Assembly (NCBI GenBank): GCA_019009955.1
Contig: CM032230.1
Coordinates: forward strand, 25,203,001-25,267,000
DNA: 64,000 nucleotides
Reading direction: 5' to 3'
Origin: Riptortus pedestris
Taxonomy: Eukaryota > Arthropoda > Insecta > Hemiptera > Alydidae
Shown here: piece after piece, positions 56,163-64,000 of the stretch
Numbering within the stretch: the first letter of the stretch is position 1
Layout of the letters: every line of letters begins with the position of its first letter
Translations under genes and position numbers: made by a program
The notes under the pieces: model-generated
Seen by the model: only the letters and a program-made list of their open reading frames with translations
Told to the model about the DNA's origin: nothing
Database searches by the model: none

Positions 56163-56165
<3 letters not shown>
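54548..56165. other. No gene seen; short (CA)n at its start
   Basis: A (CA)n of about 16 bp begins the stretch. An 86-codon plus frame at 55801-56061 has no family resemblance. Otherwise AT-rich. Confidence 0.35.

Positions 56166-56202
<37 letters not shown>
56166..56202. repeat. (TA)n microsatellite
   Basis: About 18 TA units; no H1 blocks adjacent. Confidence 0.9.
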
Positions 56203-56204
<2 letters not shown>

Positions 56205-56329
56205 ATAAATTAGTAACACGAACAGACACCATGCCAAGAACTATTATATATCACGATATCCAAGCTCATACAAAAATGTAATGGTGAGCGAGACAATGAA
56301 TTCTTGGATAGCCACGGACGAAAATAAAT

Positions 56330-56928
56330 TATGGGATCTAAAACTTCAATGAAAACTATATTTAGTGTTTAAGCTTCCAACAAAGTGTTTCATGATACAA
56401 CAGCTTATTGTTAATATGACATTAATAGAATCGGGACTTTACTGAAGGCTAAAAACTAAAAGATGCAAATATCTCGTTAATTAATCTAGATAATGAAAAA
56501 TCGTGAATGACGACATTTATAGAACATTCAATTTGCAATAAGATTTGTTCTATTCACTTCTTCGATCCGATTTATAGCAAGGGAGATAATTAGAATTTTC
56601 GAAATCCCCCCTCTTAATTTCTTAAATAAGTGCACATATTAATAACATGAATATTCCTTTTAATTCAAAATGTAAAAAACAGAAAACAATTTTTATTGTA
56701 ACTTAATAATAATATAACCTCAAAAACCATATCTTAACAAAATACAAACAATAATCATATGTTAGCAAGTGTAAAACTATAATCATATGTAACACCCCCT
56801 CTCTAAACCCCCTCCCATTCTCCTTATTCCATTTCAGCCATTAACGGACTTGATCTTTATTTGTACATAAAATTTTTAAATATCGAGTTTGGTAACGATC
56901 AAACGAAAATTGCGATGGCTAGAGCATA

Positions 56929-56985
<57 letters not shown>
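56330..56985 (-). mobile_element. H1 repeat with (CA)n core and a 180-bp insert
   Basis: CTTCAATGAAAACTATATTT, CTTTACTGAAGGCTAAAAAC and ATTTGCAATAAGATTTGTTC lead to the C-run. About 180 bp of foreign AT-rich sequence (about 56612-56792) then interrupts before TCTCTAAACCCCCTCCCATT. The core at about 56936-56984 is (CA)n instead of (TA)n. The 5' block reappears at 57533 after 550 bp of other sequence. Confidence 0.75.
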
Positions 56986-56987
<2 letters not shown>

Positions 56988-57532
56988 CTAACTTTCAGCA
57001 ATGTGTTTCTTTATGTGGGTATTCTAGTTATTACAGAGAATGTAGAGTCTAAGTCCATTGAACTAATCCTTTCAGGATTAGTAAACAATTAGATAAAACT
57101 CAGATTAGATTTATTTGTCGAGAAGTTGATCTATTCTAAACTGTAAATAGTTTTTCGCACATTTAAACATCTTTAATTATTAACCAAGCATTTTCTTTAA
57201 TTAATGTTTTATTTTTATTTCTGTCCAGAATAATGGGTCTTTCAAAATTAGACGGAAGGCCGGAGCTTACGTTACATTGCCGAAACGCTAGGGGTAGCGA
57301 AGTCTACCATTCACTGTAATAAAAATGAAGAATAATTTTTTTTTTAAATGTGTTAATTTATCTTTTTTTTTGTAAATAATCAATAAAAATTATTCACTTT
57401 TGGCAGATTTTGTTTAAATAACCTATAGATTAACCAATTATTTTAATTAAAAAGATTAATATACATATATATTAAGTATTTAACAAAATTATAAGACTAA
57501 ATCTAAGTGTCCGGTTTTTTTGCGGTTGAGTT
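56986..57532. mobile_element. Insert in H1 holding a mariner-like HTH remnant
   Basis: This 550-bp block separates the H1 core (56985) from its 5' block (57533). At 57252-57330 the plus strand encodes, after a frameshift, IAETLGVAKSTIHC. That is the helix-turn-helix type found at the start of Tc1/mariner transposases. GTGTCCGGTTTTTTTGCGGT near its right end could be part of a terminal repeat, but no matching left end was found. Confidence 0.45.
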
Positions 57533-57655
57533 TATACATATTTGAACGGACATGATTTTTGTCATTTAATGGGCAGGATTCAGGAGTATTTGAGGAATGT
57601 TTTTTGAAATTCGAATATAACCTCAATGCTGATTTCCCCAAAGGGAAATATGCTA
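57533..57655 (-). mobile_element. H1 repeat, 5' block of the split copy
   Basis: ATTTGAACGGACATGATTTT, GGGCAGGATTCAGGAGTATT and CTGATTTCCCCAAAGGGAAA complete the copy begun at 56330. Confidence 0.75.
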
Positions 57656-57879
57656 AAAAGGCGCTAACAAATAAATGTTTGGTGATCTGCTTCCTTCACC
57701 ATCCTCCACCTCGAAATTGGACCACTCCACGTAATCTTAAAATACACTAATTATCTATATCTATTAAAACAGCTGATCCTTGTAACATCCATATTTCAAA
57801 TTAAAATTATTTTTGAGTACATTTTTCGTTAGTAAAATCAATTCAGGCTGTTTCCGTGTCACACATAACTGAATTTAAT

Positions 57880-57994
57880 CAGACCTCATTTTTGTCAGCT
57901 ATTGGTTAGGATTGGTGAAGATTTAAAATAAAAATTGTTAGTCATTTCATGTGTACAACCACAATATTTCATTTCTCTTAAGAGAAATCTACTA
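57880..57994 (-). mobile_element. H1 repeat, decayed 5' end
   Basis: CAGACCTCATTTTTGTCAGC, GGTTAGGATTGGTGAAGATT and CATTTCTCTTAAGAGAAATC: 5' block with an intact palindrome; the rest is missing. Confidence 0.6.
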
Positions 57995-58789
57995 CAAGGA
58001 GAACATACGACCCGAAGACTGTTCTGAGAATTCAAAAGTTATGAGTATGTAATTTGACATGTGTATAACATTAATTGACACATTAACTGAGCCTAACAAA
58101 AAAGGATTCCTCATTAAGGAGTAACGAATACGGAAGTGATTTTTCACAAAGTCACTCTTGATAAAAGTTACTGGGTGCTGTAATTTTATTACAATTTGAG
58201 AGAGCCGTAATAGGTGGGCTAATGATCTGGCCTGCCACTCTCTGCTCCTAGTCATCAATCAGCTGTCGATGAAGACGTGTCTCTTTTGCAACCTTCTGAT
58301 AATACTATCACCTCTCTTATCTTATCAATACATCTCCTATTCCCATAATCTTTTCATGACTCTTCGCCATCAGTACAATTCATAATTATAGTGTTCTGGA
58401 TAAAGTTTAGTGAGGAACATTTCCAAATCGAACTTATAGTAATGCATTAGTTTGAATAAAATGAATTTTACTCATACTAACGAAAGTAGTTTTAAATATC
58501 TAATTAATCTAATGACTTTGGATCTTTTGAAACACGGAATTATCACTACCATTTCTATATAATAGGTTGTAAAAAGTTCATAGCGTTTATCAATATTTCA
58601 ATTTAATCCTCTCTGTGTATATAAAATCATGCTTACGTGGTCAATAATGTTTAAATTCTAAAAAAAGATTGGTTAAGATACTTTTATGCATCAGTTTCAA
58701 CCGAGATTCCTTATCTTTTGGTATGCGTGCTCAAAATTGAAGAGAAAAAATTCATTTTCGTCATTTAATGATTTGTTTATTTATTTGAT
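57995..58789. other. No feature seen
   Basis: No gene or family match. Confidence 0.35.
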
Positions 58790-58870
58790 GTGATCTCATC
58801 CTCCCAATCCACCAGACCTTGCCCCAACAGATTTTCACTTATTTCCTGATTTTCAAAACTCTAGTGTTTT
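58790..58870 (+). pseudogene. Mariner transposase fragment (third catalytic Asp region)
   Basis: The plus frame encodes SHPPNPPDLAPTDFHLFPDF QNS. In mariner transposases HPPYSPDLAPSD(Y/F)HLFP is the highly conserved stretch carrying the third aspartate of the DD34D triad. Tyr is changed to Asn here, but both Asp residues of the stretch are kept. Only about 25 residues survive; no inverted repeats were found. Confidence 0.75.
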
Positions 58871-59635
58871 TGCATTTATATTATACAATCGTAAACATCA
58901 TCAATTTTTGGATCTAATCCTTACTAAGACCAATTTAAGTATTTCAGGCAAAAAAAGGATCTTAAGGTCTCGACTCAGCTATATTTAAAATACATTTTCA
59001 ACTAGCAGACTTTTCACTATCCTGTGCATTTAAACTGCTAAAAACATACAGGGTATCTTTGTAAGTTTGTGTCATTCATCTATTTAGGCAATCCATATTT
59101 TTTTTTAGATACTCGAAGTACTAACCAACCTTTAAAGGAATATTCCTCTAAGTCATATGAGCCATAATTCTCCACAGGAGAATAAAAAAGCCAAATCTTA
59201 CAATAATCAGCCTTAAAACCCAATGGCAATTTGTCAACAATATCTCATCTTTAACAAGGTAGATTCTATAACCACAATAAGTGCTATATCAAAATTAACT
59301 GTAATCATTTATATATAAAAGTAATAAAAATCCTAGATTACATTCACAAATTATAAATAAATAAAAACGAGAATTAAAGGTTAATTGGTATTTAAAGTTT
59401 TTACAGCCAAACAATTAAATAACTTAGAATAATAAAAAAAATATTACCCCTAAACCATCTTTACCTTTATTTACCAGATTTGTTTTAGTTTATTTAACTC
59501 TTCAGCATAGTAGGTATTTAAATTCCTTGTTTCTATTTTAACAACATCAGTTTTTATTTTATTTTTGAAGGCAAAGTAAGAATCAAACATACTATTGCTT
59601 ATATTTATACACTTTTATTATTATTATTATTGTTA
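58871..59635. other. No feature seen
   Basis: AT-rich; the flank just after 58870 may be mariner 3' sequence but is unrecognised. Confidence 0.3.
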
Positions 59636-59750
59636 TTATATATTAACGTCAGCTTTGTATGGCTAATCGGGATGGGGGCATGATTATATATAGAGAGTTC
59701 GTATCCCAATAAATACCTATTGTCCACACAGAAATCAATCACACACTCAA
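59636..59750 (-). repeat. SINE S1, decayed
   Basis: TATTAACGTCAGCTTTGTAT, GGCTAATCGGGATGGGGGCA and CCTATTGTCCACACAGAAAT follow the complement of S1 with deletions. Confidence 0.45.
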
Positions 59751-60669
59751 ATGGCAAACATGATCTAAATTGTTTCCTGTAAAATGTTTATTCGTAATAG
59801 TAACGTCGAATTGCGAAGGCAGAATATCCTCTTTGAGACTGAGTGAGTCATGAAAACGAAATTACTGTTAGTTTCGGCATCCATGGCGTTTATCCTTGCG
59901 AAATCGGCGTTAGAGTATACGAAATAAAGTGAAATATCTGCCGTAGGAAACTATTCGTTAAATATTGCTGAACTTTGCACGGCCTCATTAATATATTGTT
60001 CTTCTCTAAGTGCATACCATGGCACGTCTTTAAGTAAAAAAAAAATTAATAAAAAAATCGGAAATTTCAGCTGATTTCCATTGTCCGTCTCCACCTTGTT
60101 AACGTGACCGTCTTGGAGGTAAGGCGCCATGAAGGACGTGAAATATGTAGAGTGCGAAGTAAATAAGTGGGAGATATTTCGTGTATTTTTCATCTATTGA
60201 CCTTCCACCATTTTACCTTCAAGCAATTGCAAGGTAATATTTTATTGCCATTACTCGTTATATATAACCATTCCAACACCGAAGGTAATTATGATTTTAC
60301 ATCTTACTTATTCTTTGTGTTTATCATGATAATTTTTGAACGGATGATGATTAATAATTTTATGTTTTCCACAATCTAAAATTCATGGATTACTGTAGTT
60401 ATCTATTATACTACTTCAAAAATTATTAATATCGTGTACATTCCCTTAAATTCAAAATTTCAGGTGATAATTATTAGCGAAATTTCTTCATAATGTTTAA
60501 ATATTAACGTGGTTTTCACAATTTTCAACATATTAAACAGAAAACAACTCAAAAAATACAAATAATAGTGTTGTGTTCAGGAAAGGTTTTTGAACTAATT
60601 TGGATTCTTCAGACGTCTATTGTGCAATAAATCTCTATAATATATAGATTTTATCCATAGACGAACGTC
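59751..60669. other. No feature seen
   Basis: No gene or family match. Confidence 0.35.
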
Positions 60670-60755
60670 TTATTGCAAATGTTATTTTCCACCAATCTTG
60701 TATGCATTTTTTTTTTGGATCTGGAACATTAACCAAGATATTGCATTTCTTTCTT
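60670..60755 (+). mobile_element. H1 repeat, small internal fragment
   Basis: TTATTGCAAATGTTATTTTC and AACATTAACCAAGATATTGC match the region around TTATTGCAAATTAAATTTAC and TTAACCGAGATATTTGCATT in H1. Confidence 0.4.
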
Positions 60756-61304
60756 CTATTTATTAAGGGAGAAATAGAGAATATTTATTTTATTTTTAGG
60801 ACGCTAGATAGACGATATCGCTGATTTAAATTCGTTGAGAATAGAAAGAAAAAATGGAATTATTATAAGAAGAATAACAAACGAAAATATGTAGCAATAA
60901 AACCTAACAAAATAATAAATAAATTGTAGGTTTAATTTGTATAAATTAAGCCATTCTCGATGCCATTCATGATTTACAATTGCTTTAACTGATGTTTGTA
61001 AGTCCTCTGATGTCAGCTGATGAACGTCAATATTCATGTTTTCAGTGGTGAGTTCGGCCTGATTGTCCGATATTATGGTCTCCTGGTAGCCACACCATTG
61101 TTATGTGACTTACTAGTTTATAGCAATGTTCAAAAATATTTGCTATAATTGGACGAGTTCTGTAGATGTTTTTCAAGCAGATTAAAGAGCTTAATGAGAC
61201 AGAGAAAAGGTTAATCTGTAAATTGTGAATGTATTTTCGAAAGGGAATAGAGGATAGATTGAGATCATTAGAGCGTCACATAGCAGCTCTTGAGAAATGT
61301 TCAT
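60756..61304. other. No feature seen
   Basis: No gene or family match. Confidence 0.3.
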
Positions 61305-61336
61305 TGTCTACGCAGCTCCTGCGTTACGGACTTTCT
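61305..61336 (+). mobile_element. H1 repeat, 3' tip
   Basis: TCTACGCAGCTCCTGCGTTA CGGACTTTC is the H1 3' hairpin and end with two changes; the remainder is absent. Confidence 0.6.
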
Positions 61337-61832
61337 TTCAACAGCTGACACAAACATTCGGATTGCAGATTCTGATGCGGAAAAGCCCGTAAGTATGTCG
61401 ATGAAGGCATCGGGTGATATGAAAAATTCAGAATGTCTAACTGGGTCCGGCTGACATAATGGTGATGTAATGAGTAGCTCCACAGGTTGGTGCCGTACAT
61501 CGGGACCTGTTGCACCGCCTTCTACCATAAGCTGATGCAAAGCTGAATTCTTCTGCTCCTTGTCTCTTTCCGTCACACACTCTTTAACTGCATTCCTTTA
61601 TGACTAGTCACCCCTCTCGCTTTGTTAATATACTGAATAATTGGCTCTCGGGGAAACTTATCCAAGCGAGCCCGTGCTTGGAATTCAAATATGTAGGCCA
61701 CCAGTTACAAGCTGGTTGATAGAAAATAATATATATATATATACTTAATCTAAGCATCTAAGATGTCGTTTCTAATTCTTCTTATTCTGGACCCAATATT
61801 GTTATATTTTCTTCATAGTTTTATGGCAAATG
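61337..61832. other. Unassigned; overlapping minus frames at 61301-61576
   Basis: Less AT-rich sequence holds two overlapping minus frames (63 and 91 codons) in different phases. Part of the longer one runs into the H1 tip. No family resemblance; not called as genes. Confidence 0.3.
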
Positions 61833-61935
61833 TCACTAATAGAAAACATTTATTTCTAATACAATACTTTATTGATACTGTCCTACATGTTTCGTGGCTT
61901 ACTTACCACCTCTTCAGGTGCTATCCATTTCTGAA
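61833..61935 (-). repeat. Penelope-like terminal motif (hammerhead-like)
   Basis: The minus strand at 61881-61930 reads CACCTGAAGAGGTGGTAAGT, then AAGCCACGAAACATGTAGGA. GGTGG/CCAC form a stem between CTGAAGA and GAAAC, followed by GTA. This is a hammerhead core with one change (CTGAAGA for CTGATGA). A related motif is at 48127-48170. Confidence 0.35.
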
Positions 61936-62132
61936 GTGCTCAAGTATTCGTTGAGACTGGTCCCTTCCTCACTGGGAGAAGTACGTAAAAAAATATTCTT
62001 TATTGGTGACTCTTACAATAAAACTATAATGACCATCTCTAATTCGAGTTTCTATTTCTGCACTAATAAGAAGTCATTATTGTGAATGACTTCAATTGTT
62101 GAACATGAGGTGACTAGTGATACATTTGCCAA
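61936..62132. other. No feature seen
   Basis: Nothing recognised. Confidence 0.3.
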
Positions 62133-62574
62133 AAAAGTGTGTAGGAAAAGAGGTTTACTGAATGCTCAAAACTAAACAAATGCAGTAAATATATGTGGTA
62201 GAGAAAAAATGTATAAACCAACATTAAAAAAAAATTCAATTTACAGCAAGATCAACGTTATATGGGCTTTAAACCGAATCATAATAAGAGATATGGGCGA
62301 TGGAGATATTTCAAAATTTAGAGGGGACCTTCCCTTTCCCCACCTCTGGTTTCAGTCGTCAACCAACTTCATACTTATTCTTACACAAAAATGCTAAGCA
62401 TCGAGACGTTTGTTAACGATCACACAAAAATTACGACCCTTAAAACGGTAAATAAACGCTGTTCATTTTTGTCATCTCCTACGTAGAGTTTAAAGGAAAT
62501 TTGAAGAAAACTTTTGAAAATCGCGTCTTGAGTACAATTTCAAAGCTGATTTCTTTTCAGGCAATTCTGCTAAT
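62133..62574 (-). mobile_element. H1 repeat, decayed, microsatellite lost
   Basis: AGGTTTACTGAATGCTCAAA, GATGGAGATATTTCAAAATT, GTTCATTTTTGTCATCTCCT, GAAAATCGCGTCTTGAGTAC and CTGATTTCTTTTCAGGCAAT follow H1 order in minus orientation. The 3' end is missing. Confidence 0.65.
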
Positions 62575-63320
62575 AACGAGATGAGACTAGTATACATATA
62601 TCAAATCTATGAAAATATCTTGAGGGGAAACAAATTTTATCATTATCTTTACTAAATTATAAAAGTGTTTTTGTAAAGTGAGAATACTAGACTGTGTAAA
62701 TTTACTCTTGATAAAGTGCTCTATTTTTCTGATTTTAGAAAGCCTAGATAATTTATTTTTATTTCAATGATTATATGCCAAAAAATATTATTTTTACGAA
62801 TTTTTAAACATCTATCCAACGAGGTAACGTTTCAATTTATCAATGGAACTGGTTTGTGGTGGAGTTTAGGGATGAATGATGGCAGAAGTAAATTGCCTTT
62901 TTCCCAGAGATACAGATAATCTCTATTTACGATGTTTATACCTTTGGTCCGAAGCATTCAAAATGTTTACAATTTTATTAGACCACTCATATACCAGTAA
63001 TAATTACCCAAGTAATTTCATAGATTTCGCCAATTCTATCATCGGGGTTCTGAGAGGGTCTCTGGATGATAGGGAACTAGTCCATGTATTAAGATGCCTA
63101 GAGTGTAGTAAATAGAAATAAGGAACGCAATTGAGGGAACACAGGAGAGTTTTAAGAATTATTATACTCTTTGGATGATATTCTAGTTCATCGATTGTAA
63201 AGATATATTTTAGCAATATTTATTGTAACCACGTATCAATTTATGGTAGCATTTGGTCCGATTGTGTCTTCTTATCAGTATGGTCGAAGCCGGGCTAGAG
63301 AAAAGGGTATCACTCTAGGC
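62575..63320. other. No gene supported
   Basis: A 79-codon plus frame at 62876-63115 and an overlapping minus frame have no family resemblance. Confidence 0.3.
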
Positions 63321-63555
63321 CAGGGATGAGCAACACGCGGCCCGCTGGCCGCATGTGGCCCTTTGAACATGTCTATGCGGCCCGCCAAGTATTTCTAAAA
63401 TTGAATTTATTTCATCAACTTTCTCTCATTAATATATTCTTATAAAATTAATTATAATAAATTATACATACTAAACTGAAACAATTTTTTGTGGCGAGTT
63501 ACCCACTCTTCGGTGACTTGTTCAAACATACAATACGAACTCGCCGACTGCATGT

Positions 63556-63645
63556 TTAGCAGATTCGCTTAAGGGAAATCAGCTATTGAGGTTGTACTCA
63601 TGACATGATTTTCTAAATTATTCTTCAAATGTCCATCGATCCTGG
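63556..63645 (+). mobile_element. H1 repeat, 5' fragment inside hAT element
   Basis: TTAGCAGATTCGCTTAAGGG, AATCAGCTATTGAGGTTGTA and CAAATGTCCATCGATCCT are the H1 5' block. It stops abruptly at GGCAAAG. Confidence 0.8.
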
Positions 63646-63776
63646 CAAAGACCTGTACGATAAACTAAAGTCATTGGAAAATGTTTCAATTTTATTAGAA
63701 AAGATTATTGGTATATCGACACATGAAGGTAGGAGTATCGGGAAGACTATTTCAAGACATTAAGGTCACAGGAAGG

Positions 63777-64000
63777 GAACTATTCGTTAACCACTGCATA
63801 ATTCACAAGGAACATTTGTGTGCGAAATGATTGTGTTTGCCAAATGTCACAGTACCAATAATTAAACTAATCAATTTTATAATTAACCGTGAGTTTAAAG
63901 AATTTCTGATAGATTTAAAAACTGAATATGGCAGCGAGGTTTTTAATACCGAAGTACGTTGGCTTAGTAGAGGTGCAATGCTAAAAAGAGTATACAACTT
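63777..64000 (+). pseudogene. hAT transposase-like protein, partial (GTF2IRD2/ZBED5-like)
   Basis: The plus frame reads ELFVNHCIIHKEHLCAK, an in-frame TGA at 63828, then LCLPNVTVPIIKLINFIINR, EFKEFLIDLKTEYGSEVFN and TEVRWLSRGAMLKRVYN. HCI.H.E.LC.K, V...NFI.SR, F..FL....EYG and .EVRWLSRG..L.R are hallmarks of the hAT-derived transposase-like family that includes GTF2IRD2 and ZBED5. The earlier catalytic region is not readable upstream, where H1 interrupts. The frame is open to the window edge apart from one stop. Confidence 0.75.

Larger units (their letters stand above)
63321..64000 (+). mobile_element. hAT-type transposon, 5' part (runs off window)
   Basis: The left end CAGGGATGAGCAACACGCGG, followed by CCCGCTGGCCGCATGTGGCC, matches the CAGGGGT...GCGGCCCGC..GCATGCGGCCC type of hAT termini known from animal genomes. 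CTCTAGGC just before it would be the 8-bp target duplication if repeated at the right end, which lies outside. A small H1 5' fragment (63556-63645) interrupts it. Transposase-like coding sequence begins at 63777. Confidence 0.7.

Noticed and set aside
61301..61576. 91-codon minus ORF
   Set aside because: Its end runs into the H1 3' tip and it overlaps another frame; nothing recognisable.
62876..63115. 79-codon plus ORF
   Set aside because: No family resemblance, overlapping minus frame of similar length, no splice or regulatory support.

Overview
The window looks like an intergenic or giant-intron stretch of a large, AT-rich animal genome, most likely an arthropod. The basis is the mix of decayed mobile elements: non-LTR retrotransposons, a Penelope-like GIY-YIG element, a canonical Helitron, mariner, pogo-like and hAT remnants, a tRNA-headed SINE family and many (TA)n microsatellites. 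I see no intact host gene, no rRNA and no standalone tRNA. The only possible host-gene piece is a candidate exon at 36467-36665 (minus). Species cannot be named from the sequence.

The dominant component is one short, non-coding interspersed repeat, called H1 here. About 30 copies or fragments on both strands cover roughly a fifth of the window (estimated by eye). Read 5' to 3', H1 starts with AGCAGATTTCCC, the first half of a 20-bp palindrome. A conserved block of about 120 bp, a microsatellite (usually TA) and a conserved block of about 250 bp follow. Next comes an interchangeable 3' module, then GGGAAATCTGCT (the inverse of the start), a hairpin (ACGCAG CCC CTGCGT) and a T-rich end. Subterminal inverted repeats, a microsatellite core and a 3' hairpin are the plan of Helentron-associated (HINE/DINE-1-like) non-autonomous Helitron relatives. 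That assignment is inference. H1 copies sit inside other H1 copies and inside SINEs, which gives a relative insertion order.

Layout: 1-5.2 kb: H1 pieces, a pogo-like TIR element (1570-2115), a LINE tail, and a SINE split by H1. 5.2-9.6 kb: H1 copies, plus two unidentified convergent decayed ORFs (6.4-7.3 kb). 9.8-16 kb: a foldback element, a GC-richer island and SINEs. 16-29 kb: several near-full H1 copies, a decayed Transib/RAG1-like transposase (19.85-20.47 kb), two inserted MITEs and a nested H1 locus (25.56-26.85 kb). 29-41 kb: a 54-bp-arm hairpin, three LINE remnants, a candidate exon, a roughly 120-bp satellite (37.46-38.58 kb) and a second nested H1 locus. 41-48 kb: a triple-nested H1 locus, a Helitron with internal tandem repeats, and a Penelope-like remnant with a hammerhead-like motif. 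48-64 kb: a 5'-truncated LINE with a 15-bp target-site duplication and an open 3' coding region, more SINE and H1 copies, mariner pieces, and a hAT element running off the right edge.

Almost every open frame in the window is microsatellite, satellite or repeat sequence read through, so few are called coding.
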